NCBI GenBank assembly: GCA_016800925.1
Contig: JABCPU010000215.1
Span: 51,609 to 115,608 of the forward strand
Length of the DNA: 64,000 bases
Direction of reading: 5' to 3'
Source: Suillus spraguei
Lineage: Eukaryota; Basidiomycota; Agaricomycetes; Boletales; Suillaceae
Shown here: in pieces, positions 12,203 through 24,560 of the stretch
How positions within the stretch are numbered: position 1 is the stretch's first letter
Layout of the letters: each line of letters begins with the position of its first letter
The notes under the pieces: generated by a model
The model's input: the letters and a program-made list of their open reading frames with translations, nothing else
The model's database searches: none
What the model was told of the DNA's origin: nothing
Made by a program: the position numbers and the translations under genes

Positions 12203-14098
12203 TCAAATAACAAGATAATCACCCGTTGTGACAACAGCATCCACAGAGAACATCGGGTCCTCACCACCATCTACTTTCGAAACAGCATCCACCCCAATGC
12301 CAGCGATACTCCCCCGACCTACAAATGACACGCGCACGGGGAAGAACATGCTTGCGTCGTCGCCGCCGACAGTGAACTCGAGTGTGCCGCTGCGCTCTAC
12401 GGCGGTGGAAACGAGTGGGATGGACCAGTCGAGTGAGTGGGTGGCGGGGTTGATGCTGTAGTCGCACTGCGTGGTGATGCTGGGGTAGGAACCGGTGCTA
12501 CAGGTATGTTAGTGAGTGAATGGAAAAGTTGGACTGGGAACAAAGAGGAACTTACGGGAGGGGGATGGAGATCACGACGTCATGCAGGGTGACGTTTTCG
12601 TTCTCAAGCTCGTATTCGATGTTGACCTCACAAGTACCGTCATTTGAGGGAGAGGGCCAGCAGTTGACTTGGGGGGTGAGTCAGTGGGCCTGAAGATGAT
12701 ATATACGGGTGGAGAGCATACTAGACAATGGTACTAAAGACTCGTCGCGCCCTGCATAACGCCACTTGAGTACGGCAAGGGCTTGGCCCACGGGGAAAGC
12801 GCGAGAAGGATCTTTGAGCGCAACGATACGGTTTTGGCCGGGGATAAACTTGGCGACATTAGGGTGCTGCTTGAACTGGAGGTCGGAGCCAAAGTCGGTG
12901 GTGAAGGGCGGGAGTGCGAGCTTGATGTGTGCTAAAGCGGGGTCCGAGACTTGGAGGTTCATGTCGCCCTTGACCTCCATTGATCTTATACCGCCTTCGC
13001 GCATAAGGGAAACATCAATTTTTTCCTTGATTACGATGTGTACGCTATAGACACGGCTTAGTGGGCATTGAAATTGAGGGCGAAGACTTACCTTTCAGCT
13101 GTGATAGAGGGCAGGCTGCCTCTTGTGTTACTTGGTGCTGGGGATGGATCGGTGATAGGTGGCGGGGATGGTGCTGAGAGCTCCTCGGAGACTAGCTCAC
13201 CGCCGAGAGCATCTAGGAGCTCGGCTTGCCTGGTCTTTTTGCTGCCAAGTTTCATGCCACTGCCCTTGAACGGAGGGGTGCGGGCGCTGGACGTAGGTGC
13301 AGGTGATGCAGTGCGCGCCGCCGGAACCTCTGGAGTATCAAAGCGCTGAGGAACAGGAGTGTATCCAGATATGCCTCCCCCAAGATATGAGCTGCCCCCA
13401 CTGCCAGATACTGCAGCACGCTTTTGCTGCTCCCGGCGCTGGAGCTCAAGTTGGCGCGCACGGCGCTTGAGCTCTTCTTTTGCCTCCGCTTCTTTGTTCT
13501 GCGATTAAATGAGTAGAGGGTCGGATAGTCTGACTGGTGTGTACCGACCCTTGCGATGATATCTTGTATCTTCTCCTCGTGACTCTCCATCTCCAATACG
13601 CTCCTTACCTGTATAAGATTGACCTGTTCTCGGTAACCCATGCTCACGATCTCATCAAAAGCGCTAAGCAGCTCAAAGCTCTGTTTCTGAATTTCACGCT
13701 CGTCTGCAGTGCGGCAGATATCAGATACGACACGCGCAAAGAGGTGAAGAGTATCGATATCCTGAAGAATATTGGAAGCTTTATTGGTGATGAGAAGGAT
13801 GTAAAGGTCTTCCAAGGGCTGGTAGACGTAGCGGACTTGTGCGGTTTCTACGGAAGTGTGTTGAGAGTTTGTGGGGATGAGCTTCGGGAAGGATGCAAGT
13901 AGGGATTCGATATGGGTGCGCGTCATTGGGTGAAATTGGCGCGAGAGCACCGCTGGAAGTGCATGTTAGGAGATCGGCTTGGAGAGCTGGTAGGTGGACT
14001 TACCTTTTCCGCCTTTAGTGCATATTGATGCTGCTAGAACGACCTGCGCTTCATCAGATCCTGTTCGTGTCTCGTCAGGAATATTTGCTGCTCACCAT
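12203..14098 (-). CDS. RET2: Coatomer subunit delta (delta-COP)
   Basis: Delta subunit of the COPI F-subcomplex, which coats Golgi vesicles for retrograde Golgi-to-ER transport. The first exon is only the ATG (14,098-14,096). After a GTGAGC...GCGCAG intron the second exon gives VVLAASICTKGGK, the standard longin-domain start. The 13,950-13,250 block holds the longin domain (LSRQF...RTHIESLLASFPKLIP and NILQDIDTLHLFARVVSDIC) and a charged linker. The 13,004-12,681 and 12,560-12,203 blocks give the mu-homology domain (SMEVKGDMNL, FGSDLQFKQHPNVAKF, FPVGQALAVLKWRYAG) and its C-terminus (FFPVRVSFVGRGSIAG). Splice sites are conventional and no lesion was found. Expected length, about 530 residues, fits the family. 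A single-copy housekeeping gene. Confidence 0.93.
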
Positions 14099-15159
14099 CT
14101 TGATGAACTCAAAGGGTTATTGTGCTGAAAACCCTTGCGTGCACGCGTCTGCAGTCTCTGATCTTGGTCAGTTCCTGGTGTTCTAAGTTCTTTGGTCAAA
14201 CGTGTCAAAAGGAAAGTGACCCCTACCTATTCCTGTATTTGGAGTGTTCGAGGGGTTAGAACGTCTCAGCTTGCGGCCGTCTTGTCACTAGTCCATTACT
14301 TTCGACAAACAAGTGTCTAATCTTGCTCTGGAACAACCTATTGACATGAAACTACTTGCCTCTACAGGCGCTTTTACATATAGAAGGTCCTTTTACTCTT
14401 GAATTCAAATTCAATGGTGAACTGCAGGTTCGTCAGCTCCTTCATTTATAAGGCAGCGAGCGTGTTACCTCCTTTTGAGTCACAGTCACAGACATCCCGT
14501 CCTTAGCCTAATCTTCGAACTTGCTCGTACCTGAGGTGTAGCTCTCACCAACGATATTCGACTCAGCTCGGCATGAATGCAGCTACAAGTGAAGAATTTC
14601 GCGGCTACTTACTTGATCCGGGGTTACAGCAAGAGTTTGTTCTCCTCGGTTCCATGAGCAACTTACGAAGTGGACCGTTACGCATGTGAAGGAGTCGTAG
14701 AGCCAAGTCATATTTATTTGTCTCTCCCTGTTACTACGACCAATTGGTCATAAAATATTAATTCGGTTGTAATTTTTATGTGCGCATTTTTGTTAGGTAT
14801 GTCCACATTCTCCAACTTTCAACTTTACCGTGATAACAGACTCGTGCTCATGAACGCGTTTGACGACGCTCTTCCAGGATGCACTTCAAGTTAAAAGGGC
14901 TCATTGGAGAGATAACTCTACATGCTAGCGCAGACAGCCTCGTGTAACCATTCACATTGTGTGATCTGGCTTGATTCAAATAACCAGGAATAGCACTTCC
15001 GATCTCCCCTTAACACCGTTAGTAAGCGAAGAGATGGCAGATATGATTTAAGGTGATTTTATTGTTCTTGTAGGGCGTAGTTCACTCATTTTTGATATCC
15101 AGGAAATACTGCTAACGCTACCTCCATTCTATGCGCGTCCGCGGTAAGAACATCATTCG

Positions 15160-16690
15160 GAACAAGTACCTTGGATACCCACTGATGCCCCAGCGAACCT
15201 CATTCGATAGTTTATTCAATTCCTTTCTTTTCCCATGCGACGATCTGCGCCTGCTCATATTTGTCAGTGAAAGTGAAATTCCTCGACTTTTCGCGCCAAC
15301 GAGGCGAGCGACTAATGCGGACCAGTTCTTTGATGAGAGCCAGTACCCTCATATCCACGTTGTAAGTTGTATCTTTTTTCGGCTCGCCAGCAGTGCGCAT
15401 GGGTGACCTACAGGGATTTGGGTCGATTGAACCGTAGACTTCCTATTTTGTTTCGCGACGAGTTGCATACTTACTAACTAGATGACTTTCACGACTCACG
15501 TGGGTAATTTTCATCCCTTCGGAATACGTGTTAATTTTTGTATTCAGTCTACCGACTTCTTTGTAGAAAATGGCAGCCTTCTCGCTTTTCTGGCACGGAT
15601 CCAAGTTATCAGAGAGAATTATGCGAGTGTTCGGTCTAACCCATGTGACCATCAGCAAGCGCTCATGTCGGTTGGTGAACGTGAAATCGTTCGACTGTTG
15701 CCTCCGTTTTTCAGAACGATGCTTCTAAGCCCCCCGGATCCAAGGTGTGGGTCCTATCTTTTTCGGTTCGCTAGTGTTTCACATGGGTGATCTACGAGGG
15801 CTTGTGTTAATTAACCCATGGACTCCTAATTTCTCGAGTATATTGCATACTAAGCGGATGTATTTCTTAAGTCGTGTGGGTGGACTGTTTTGAACCATTT
15901 GAAATATGGGTTAATTTCGTATTCAGTTGGTCGTAGTGCTTGTGGTGAATCTCAGCTTTCTCGCCGTTCCAGGAAATTCACAATACAGTTACTTTTCCAG
16001 AGAGACTCGAGCAACTATTTGAATCTTTCTGAGCACGTTGGATCCGTTTCATGACCCCATTCAATTTCTGCGTGCCAGCAGTGCACATGACTAGCCTAAA
16101 AAAGTTGGGTGATTTTTATCCGTTCAGAGTATACATTGATCTTTGTATTCAGTTCAATGGAGATGTTCGTAGTGGATGCCGGCTTCCCCACTGTTTCTGA
16201 CGTAGATCCAGGAACTCCATAGTGCTGTCACGCACGACAATTCCTTTCTTTTTCCCATGCCATGATCTACGATTATTCACACTGGTTAGTGAAAGTCAAA
16301 TTCTTCAGAACCCCATTGGATCGTTGCTTGTGCTCCCATCCTTTCGGCCCGCCAGCAGCGCACACGACTGCCTACGAAGGTTTGGCTCGCTAAAACTGCA
16401 GAATTCCTTATGCACCAGCCGGACTATACTCCGAAGAGGAATGATCGGAGGTTGTTAAGTACTATCTATCTTGATGCTACAACTTTGAATATTCCGACCC
16501 CTGGCACTCCACAACCCGTCAACTCCTCAAGCCATAACCCTTTCATATTCAAATTGGGTATTTTTCACGTGTTCAAAGTACGCGCCAACTCAGTCGACCG
16601 TAATGCTTGCACCGGCAACTTCTTTGGTATTCCCCGGTGTGGATTCAGGAAAGCTCATTTGGCAGTCACGACAACTGCCACGTCCTTGTC
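15160..16690 (+). repeat. Degenerate tandem array, unit about 280-380 bp
   Basis: Several landmarks recur in the same order. GTATTCAGT-type cores lie at about 15,540, 15,920 and 16,146, with a weaker one near 16,587. CAGTGYRCATG-type cores lie near 15,390, 15,775, 16,078 and 16,357. ATTCCTTTCTTTTTCCCATGC lies near 15,218 and 16,240. The units are strongly diverged. Origin (satellite or tandem transposon fragment) is unknown. Confidence 0.7.
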
Positions 16691-16964
16691 TACTATATTC
16701 GCCACTGGATCGTCGATAGTCTCGGTCCTGGCCGAACAGAACCGTAATTACTGCGCGAGATTTACTCAAAACTGCCGTTATTCACAGGTGCGGATTTTGA
16801 TTGGGTTTTTATATTTGTGACTCAAACAGCACAGTCAACGTTCACAATGGAACTATTAAAAGTACACCCTACTCGTTAATGCCGAAGTTCGTGATTTTTG
16901 CAATTCGCAAATTGATGCCAGGCTAGTAGGTGGCATTTTTCGTCGTCGCATTTCTCACAATATT

Positions 16965-17290
16965 TTCAGATTCACATCAGTTGCGACGCCCACACCTAGT
17001 GGCGATTCGTCGCTGGTTCATTTGACATATCTGGTGCCGAGCGGTGCTTTGTTCACCGTCTGGTCGATATGGGCCATAGGGGATCTCCAGGTCTGCCTAA
17101 CTCTCGGAAAGTAGCGCATTCTTCTTATGAAATCAAAAAATGATCACTATTTTTCTGATCCACATCATTTGCAACGCTCATATCTGGTGGCATTAGGCGG
17201 GCTTTGTAGCCGTATTCACCATCTGGCTAATGTAAGACACTTGAGAACCCCCTTTATCAGGCTTACCTAGGAAATCGGCGTATCAGCTCT
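16965..17290 (+). repeat. Two-copy tandem repeat, about 180 bp
   Basis: CAGATTCACATCAGTTGC...TCTGGTG...TTCACCGTCTGG in the first unit matches CTGATCCACATCATTTGC...TCTGGTGG...TTCACCATCTGG in the second. It may be an extension of the array to its left. Confidence 0.6.
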
Positions 17291-17700
17291 TGCAACATAG
17301 AGGACAAACAAGAAGTCGAGTGCAAATGAACGACCTACAGAGCAATCTTTAACACAGCAGGTACGGATATCCTCGATTTCATCTATCGGTTCTGAACAGG
17401 GGTCGCGCTGTCATTTTGTAGCGTGACCATGGATGTTTGTTAGTATCCATCAGCAGTTGCGCACTCCTGTCGTACCCATTCTCAGATAAGCACGTTCTGT
17501 CACTTCTGCATCGCATCGACATACCGCATGAAAATCTATTTTTATTTCTATTAATATTACTCTACTCAGTACCTCTACAATTATAAAACTGAAGATAAAA
17601 AATGGCCCGCCCTTGGCAAACGCTTTCGGTCACACATCTGTCAAAACGCCATTGGCGCACACGCCCTGTCGACGCCCACCTCACAGCGACTGATTCTTCC

Positions 17701-20648
17701 AATGTATTGGCCGCAGCAGAGAGACGGGGCTTCGAGCGCGTATGTATCCAATGAGGCCGTGATCCTTCTGATGACCATGCTGAACTTTAATATCACATGT
17801 ATATTTCGGGACGCTTCCTAGCAGCCCTGGTATTGCACCACGTTGAGCAGTGGACATTGCGGAATACTCCGACCAAGGCGACCGGCTCTGCTCACTCATC
17901 GACAACAAATAGAAGCAATGAATAGCAAATTGCGACCGCTGGTGAATCAATTATGAAGATATTTGTGAATGCATTACCAATTTTTAGTGCATGATCAATA
18001 TTGTACCAGGGTGGTCTGGCGCAGGTTCTGGGGAGTGCCTGGCGCAGTGGCAGGAGTCCTGGCTCGTAGTCGGTAAGTGCTGTGTCGTACGATAGCCTGT
18101 CCTCGATAGATCTAAATAGAGCCGCAGCCTGCCGCTATACAGATTTCGCTTGTTGTCTATTCCCGGTCTAATGTGCATGGCTGCGCACGTCTCAACCATG
18201 TACGACCAAGCACTGGACCCTGCCAGTGCACAAAGTATGGGCAAGAGCCCGCTAGGGGGCAACGGTTCACATGGCCTAAAATAAACATATGCCCTCAAGT
18301 AACTTTCACGTTCTTTACTGGGACTCTCTTGATTTAATGGGATGATGCTCTAAAGACTGTGACTAAACCATGTTCTGCGGCGGCAGTATGCTGTCGAATC
18401 TGCACAAATATTATCTGTCCCCCGAAATAAATTGTTAAAATGGTACAACACTATCAGCACAAAACACAAGTTTATATTATTATTCATAGTATTTCATATA
18501 CTAGCTTTTCTTTTGAAATAACCATAACCATAGAACGAACAAACACTTGAGCTCGAGCTTGGTGAGCAGCGCTACCGAAACAAGAAGGTTGCAAGTGAGC
18601 CTAAATTTAGGTGTATTTGTAATTAATTAGGTATTTGAAATCCTGCTGCTCACTGACCGTCACGTCGTCGAGGACAGCGAGCTCAAGTGTTCACCCAATA
18701 GTTTTAATTGATTCTGAAAAAAAAACTACACATATATATGAGATACCTTTGATGTGTTTTGTGACAATACAAAGTACTATATTACTTCAATATTTTTTTG
18801 GGGGGTCATTTTTTCGGCGACACAAATAAGATTCCACAGCATAGGCATGTCGCCCGCTACTCATGTCCTCGCTTATCAACTACTGCCACCACACCAGTGA
18901 CAGCTTCTGCTTTTCATGATCGGCGTCTTCCTCAAACCTCGCAGTCCTTACGGTACTTTAGACGATTATCGAGAAGAAGAAGATCCCGTGCTCACCTCAA
19001 GACCCGTGGGCCGTGACATGATAATCAGACAAAGACCTCGTTCTCAATATGAATGAATCCACTTGACGCTTAATAAATGTCATCTAGACTCTCACTCAGT
19101 ACTTCTTGGCACTTCCCTTGTGGCCGGCGAACTTTTGTTGACATCTTTGACCTGCTGACTAGATCTGCAGTTGAACGTTGCCCTGGTTTAGCCACAATTT
19201 ATCCCCTCTACAACCGAGTCTGCGTTCATACGGAATGCCTTCTTTCCGATTGCATGGTAAGTCAAGATGGTCTCATGCATGATATTATTATTAATGGTCT
19301 ATGGCGCATTTCCCCCGCAACGATCGCCACGTACTTATATGCACAGTTGACGATTTGTCCTTTTGCCATATTCTTCTATCGAGTCATCTTGCGACCCTTC
19401 CTGCTCTCCCCACATCATCTGATACGTAACTGGCACGCGACCCGACTATTGGGATTGTGTATTACGGACGTTGCCGCAACTTCCGTCTCGCCTCAGATAA
19501 TAACTTCCCCCGTTTCACGGACTTTATAGAATCATACCAAGCCAAGGTCCTTGATTGTCTCCACGCCGTGATAGTTCATTATTCACCACCCCGCTCTCAA
19601 ACATCGAAACCCGCGACTGTCGCGCCCCACGAACCCATTTATCAAGACTTTCTCTCCCTCACAATATATCTTTTCAAACTCAACTTGGATAGATTACACT
19701 TCAAAGCAAGTATAGGTATATATGATATGCTGTGAGTCGGCAAGTCAGATGATGACCGTTTATTGCTGACATGAAGAGATACTCGGACATACGTGATCTT
19801 GGCGTGCTGAGGGCCCAATCTCTCTGACTCGGCGACTATTGGAAGTCTTTGGATCGCCAGCGTGGCCCTCTTGAATTATACGCCACCTCCTGTGCCATTC
19901 CAATTTCAGCTAAACATATGAATATCCTCGGACCTATCACTTGGCAGTTTTATACTACCGATCCACAGTTTTCACTCAGCCAACGTGTCCAGCGCTCACC
20001 TTGGCGTTAGAAACAGAACTCTGCCTCTCTCACGTTTTGCGCGCTTCTCAAGTTCTGGTTCCAGATCATGCGCGATATTCAAAGGCAAGAAGGTCGATAC
20101 CTTTGTGTGCTCTGCGGGCCTTCTGGTGAACTTACGTGGCATGCAACAAACTTGCGATAACGTTTTGTCAGAGGGCTATATATATCAAGCGGGCGCTCGA
20201 TGCTGCCCTCCGTTCGGCTTGATAATAGGTTATTTTGAGTTTGGAATGGTTGGCTTGTGGTGTTGGAAGTTATGGATCAAATCGTGCAATCAAAGTAGGT
20301 TTCTTGTTCTCGTTCGCGGATAGCATTCCAATGTCGAGAGTGTGATAAGCGGAAATAACTTTTTTTGTCGTTCTCGCTGGACATGCTCATTTTCCCACTT
20401 CTTCGGGTCATCCAGGGACACCAGGAACAGCCATCTTTGGCATCGCAAATTTGTTGGGCAGCGAGTCTCGAGGATTGTCTCACTACATACCATCCAATGA
20501 TCACACAGGATAAGGCATTTTTTATGTATACAATAACCTTTTAAATATCTTGGATTAATAATCAACCATATCAAAGTTTCGCGGGATTCGACCACCTAGG
20601 GTTGCGCCTCTGCGGAAGAGCGAACGGAAAGAATACGTTAATTTGATT
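17701..20648. other. Gene-poor stretch
   Basis: Several short open frames exist (minus 17,681-17,950 and 17,984-18,298; plus 19,077-19,529 and 19,457-19,735), but none shows a recognisable domain. An imperfect inverted repeat lies at 18,542-18,691. Confidence 0.45.
18542..18691. repeat. Imperfect inverted repeat, about 150 bp
   Basis: Outer arms AACACTTGAGCTCG (18,542-18,555) and CGAGCTCAAGTGTT (18,678-18,691) are exact reverse complements. Inner arms GTGAGCAGC and GCTGCTCAC also pair. The loop contains the palindrome CCTAAATTTAGG. It could fold as a long hairpin or be a MITE remnant; no target duplication was found. Confidence 0.65.
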
Positions 20649-21922
20649 TTAATTGTCAAATCCTGTGCGCCATACCTCCGAAAAAGCCGCCAGTCCCTCC
20701 TGCATTAACGTCAGAGGGAATAACGATGAATACTCCATCTCCATAAGACAAGTATGACGTGACGTGACGTACTTTGATATTTGCTCCGTGGTACAAACGT
20801 TTACTCACGAGACTCATTGCGTGCGTTTGCACAGCTTCCTCGAAATGGTGCTTTTGTGCGAGCACAAGGCCTTCCTTTGAACTCTGTACCGAGTCAGGGG
20901 AGTTCGCGGCTATCTGGCGCGCGATGTCCAAAGCAGTAGGTACAACGGCCGATTTTTCGACGACGAAGTTGACACTGCGGACCGGAAGTATACGGGATGA
21001 GTGTCAAGAAGCTGTCTCTGTGACTGGGCGGCGATTGTAGGCTTGACTCACAAACGAAATCTGTCTCTTGCCTGGACAGCAGTGATGGTATTTCCCAAGA
21101 GCAGCATCTCAGAAGCAAGCTGCGCCACGAGATTTTCTCAGTAAGCGGAGATACCCTGAGTTATTCACGCCGAAGCGATACCTGATGGCCCGCAACTCTC
21201 CCTAACCTGGGAATAACTGCAGGCAGACGAATCACCGATCAGCGAAGTCTATACGCCCGCCCCCCGCTTCAAGAAGACGAAGCCTGGAATGGAAATAGAA
21301 TGACGGACGCGGCGTTCACTCACCTCCTTGCGCAGCTAATACACCACGCTTAACTTCAGGAAGTGCGAACACGGCGTCTTCGCTTGCGATGACGATATCG
21401 CAGTTTAGTATTATTTCAACACCGCCGCCATAAGCCGAGCCTTTTACTGCGGCGATCATAGGTTTGCATGAGGTGTGCCGGCGCGAGATAGATGCAAATC
21501 CGTGCACGGAAGAAGCCACGATTTCTTGTTCATTCGCCGTGCCGCTTGACTGATCGTGAAGCCAGCTGATGTGAAAATGAAGGGTCAGGGGAATAAGAGG
21601 CGGTGAGTATTATTCTTACGCTTTCAGGTCGGCTCCTGCACAGAAAGCGCGTCCTTCGCCCGTTAGGACCACTACCCTTGAAGTAAGAGAGGTTGAATGA
21701 GATTAGTGATGGGCTGAGTGACGGCACCTACCACAAAGAAGATTCATCGTCAAACCAATTTAAAGTGGCAGCCATATCGGTGGAAAGTTGGAGTGACATG
21801 GCGTTGAGATGCCTCGGACGGTTGAGTGTCATAAGCATTACATGTTGTTGAGGGAAAGAGACCTTGAGCTCTTCCGAATGAGAAGGTGGGCGCAACGCTA
21901 GCGGGTTCCAGTTTGAAGACAT
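20649..21922 (-). CDS. Enoyl-CoA hydratase/isomerase family protein
   Basis: Crotonase-fold enzyme acting on an acyl-CoA thioester, probably hydrating a 2-enoyl-CoA in fatty-acid or branched-chain catabolism. Start at 21,922 (MSSNWNPL). Spliced exons give VVVLTGEGRAFCAGADLK (first oxyanion-hole loop), MIAAVKGSAYGGGVEIILNC (second loop), ALPEVKRGVLAAQGG, GVIPRLGRVAGHQ and EMLLLGNTITAVQARDRF. The C-terminus ends in EGLAAFSEVWRTGFDN with TAA at 20,649-20,651. Both acidic positions used by hydratases, in GGVE and LPEVKRG, are retained, which favours a hydratase over a simple isomerase. Six to seven short introns, all conventional. No PTS1 tripeptide at the end; location uncertain. No lesion seen. 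Confidence 0.9.
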
Positions 21923-22370
21923 TATGAAAACCGTTGGTAGTACACAGCTACTGGTACAAAATGGACATGCGCTGCAGGTGCACAGTAGAATCGGATGAAG
22001 TCGGATTTTCGGCTACCAGATGGGAAAGAAATACAGGAGGCGCTTAAACCTTTGAAGACGAAACATCACACCCGAATACGAACCGAATACAAACCGAATT
22101 TCTATAGGGCCTCGAAATAACCGTATAACCGTATCACGATAATAGTTCGAGGTGAGTCACATGAAGCGAAATTATTCGTGAACTAGCTTATTACGCCAAC
22201 AAGCACGACGGAGGGTAATTCGGGAAAGGACGGCCGAGTAACTGTTGTACTAAAATAATGATGGGCGCAGGGGATGACAAAGACGCACCTTGAACGTTGA
22301 CAACACTCGCTTCACGATAAGTTGCGGATAGTTCGGCGAAGATGGTAGAGAAGAGGTTGGATCCGAATGC
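21923..22370. other. Intergenic with dispersed repeat copy 2
   Basis: No gene recognised. A copy of the short dispersed repeat of 9588-9653 lies here (next entry). Confidence 0.5.
22093..22156. repeat. Dispersed repeat, copy 2
   Basis: Direct-orientation partner of 9588-9653, sharing CGAATTTCTA, AAATAACCGTA, ACCGTATCACGA and ATAATAGTTCGAGGTGAG-like blocks. Confidence 0.7.
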
Positions 22371-23330
22371 GCGATCAATATTCTTCTCTAAAACTTGCCA
22401 AATCCAACACTTTTCTCCCTTCTTCCCCACACCCGTCAGCGGAACAACAAGCATCTGATCAGAGTCCGGACGACACGTGTCCTGCACAGTTCATCATAGT
22501 TGCCCACGTGGTGCTTGGCGAGTCAGCGAGTTCATTTCCGATGTAGATTGTTGTTCGCATCAGTAGTGACGCATGCTGCGATGAATATGTACTATTCGTT
22601 TGAGACGTGTTACTGACGTTTCATGACGGTTAACGGACCGGGGAATAATGATGGATGTTGCAGTAATAGGGCAATAAGTCATACATACAAGGCAGACGGC
22701 AAAATTATGAGGCTAAAGTGTCCTGCCGCCCCGAGGAATCCGCATAGCTCGTCTGCCTAAACTCCTCCCTCCTCCATGATCCTACAACTGCGATGAAACA
22801 TTGATGACTAAGTGCTTTTATGCACTGGGTGTAGATGTATGTTGATACAATGCGATAAAACAGATGCGATCGAGAGTTGAATTACGACATGGAGAGTGAT
22901 GATCGATGACGAGAACAATGGTCTAGGATGAGACAATGAGAGACTGAATGATAGTGAAACAATAAGAAAGATGACTTACGAGCAAAAGGGAATAAATATA
23001 GTGAAAAACAAGACGTAATCGTTGCGGGTGTGCTCAGCGGAAGGGACAGCTAGGCGAGTGAGATCCGCGCCAGCCACAGTGGCAGCACTGAGGTGCATTG
23101 AAGTTGTAGCAAGAGTCATCATCAGATGAGATGCGCATTGAGATGGGAGTGGTATGAGAGTTGCGCGTGCATTGATGGGAGTCACTATGTGATGATGATG
23201 ATGATGCTGATGTCTTTGAGGACATGGTAGCAGAGGTAGAAGCGTGCATTGTGTTGTAAAAGAGTTGATAGGTTGAATGATTTGAGAGAAAGAAAAAAGC
23301 TCCACCTTTTATGCATTTTCGTTGTGGCAG
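22370..23330 (-). repeat. Duplicated segment, arm 2 (inverted partner 10,270-11,050)
   Basis: The reverse complement carries, in the same order as arm 1, the TATA-like promoter, the 71-codon ORF, and 3' flank landmarks ending near the GAAGAAGGGAGAAAAGTGTT block. The two arms enclose about 11.3 kb including delta-COP and the hydratase. Confidence 0.75.
23034..23249 (-). CDS. Small Cys-rich protein, 71 aa (copy 2)
   Basis: Second copy of the gene at 10,348-10,563, in inverted orientation. The start MHAS is conserved, as are the central HQCTRNSH segment, the SSDDDSC block and the C-terminal CCHCGWRGSHSPSCPFR. Copy 2 has a longer Ser run in the N-terminal half and no internal stop. Equal length of 71 residues in both copies, despite visible indels, suggests that the reading frame has been under selection. 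Family not recognised; a role in metal or nucleic-acid binding is only a guess from the Cys/His spacing. Confidence 0.6.
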   Translation of the reverse strand: MHASTSATMSSKTSASSSSSHSDSHQCTRNSHTTPISMRISSDDDSCYNFNAPQCCHCGWRGSHSPSCPFR

Positions 23331-24560
23331 CCGGTGATACTTCCGTTATCGGCTTGCATAGACATAGACCAAACGCATCCGACGGCCAAGAGTATACTTG
23401 CGGGTTGTGGCGTCACTGATGAACCAAATCTGTAATCAGCGTTAAACTAAAAAGGAAATCGGGCATGACCCCTCGAAGAAATCATGTATAAAGTAATTTC
23501 GTACATCAATTTCCTTGAGCGCTCACAGTCAGGGCAGGATCCCATTCACCACGATAACCTTTCGAGGCCATGTTGCACCGGAACCCTGCATTCGGCTCCC
23601 ACCTGACTTTTTGACACGATAACGTACCAAGTACTACAAGTAGGCATCTATATCTAACTCAACTTGGACATGTTGCTTGTTCAAGTGACACAGCAATGGC
23701 ACCGAGATCTGGCAGTGTCTGTGTGGCAGATTATTCATCTATACATCATTTTTTAATTGCAGGTTTCCTCGACGCACGCTCACACGATTCGGCACCCGTT
23801 CGAGGAACTTTTCTACTCCTACGTTTAGAACATCCCGATCGCGTGGGGGATTGAGACCAGGAACATGTTCCTGCATAGCGCTATATTGGCAATCTCGTTA
23901 TTATTGACTAGTCGTAAAGACAGAACTCAACTGGAAAGTCTTTAATATACTTCGGGTTTATTTTTCCACGTTTCAGTTGGCAATCACTTATTGCAACCGA
24001 ATTCCAGAAACAAATTCAATTCAATTCCCCCCCCTCCACCACATGGGGCTATGCGCACTTACATCTATGCCAAAGTCTAATTCAGTTGATTTGGTTTTGG
24101 GGCGCCAGTTGGCCCAAGGCACCCACAGCAGTCAACCACCTCGTGTTCGTTTCCATGCAAGATTACACGGAATTTCAATATCTAGTACGGGAGGTATTAT
24201 TCCTCAATCTGAAACAATCGGCCACTAACTTGGCACCCCCACCATCTTTGTGCACAGCCGGCCAAATTCAAGACCCGTAGCGCAGGAGGAATGACAACAG
24301 AAGGCAAAACAAGGTTCCGGGGCGATCGGTCAAGATGCCATCAAGCCTTCTTAGCCCTTCAAAGGCACTTTGCACCGGTTATAATGCGTTTAAACGCGAA
24401 CTCTTCCCAGACTTTCATCTTCTCCGTTCCCGAATATCTTCCAGGGTTTGATTGTATCACCGGTATCATGCTGTCATCATCCTTTATGAACTAGATAACC
24501 ACAAAAAACATGCTGCACTGATAACGAAAATATTGCTCACAACGTTCATCACGTCTTCCA
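23331..24560. other. Intergenic, nothing recognised
   Basis: Short open frames near 23,977-24,500 lack domains. No repeat or RNA gene seen. Confidence 0.5.

Larger units (their letters stand above)
14099..17700. other. Gene-less region with degenerate tandem repeats
   Basis: No gene recognised between delta-COP and about 17.7 kb. Much of 15.1-16.7 kb and 16.96-17.3 kb consists of decayed repeat units, listed separately. Short open frames here follow the repeats and show no domains. Confidence 0.6.

Noticed and set aside
13537..13902. Plus-strand 121-codon frame
   Set aside because: Antisense shadow of the delta-COP longin-domain exon.
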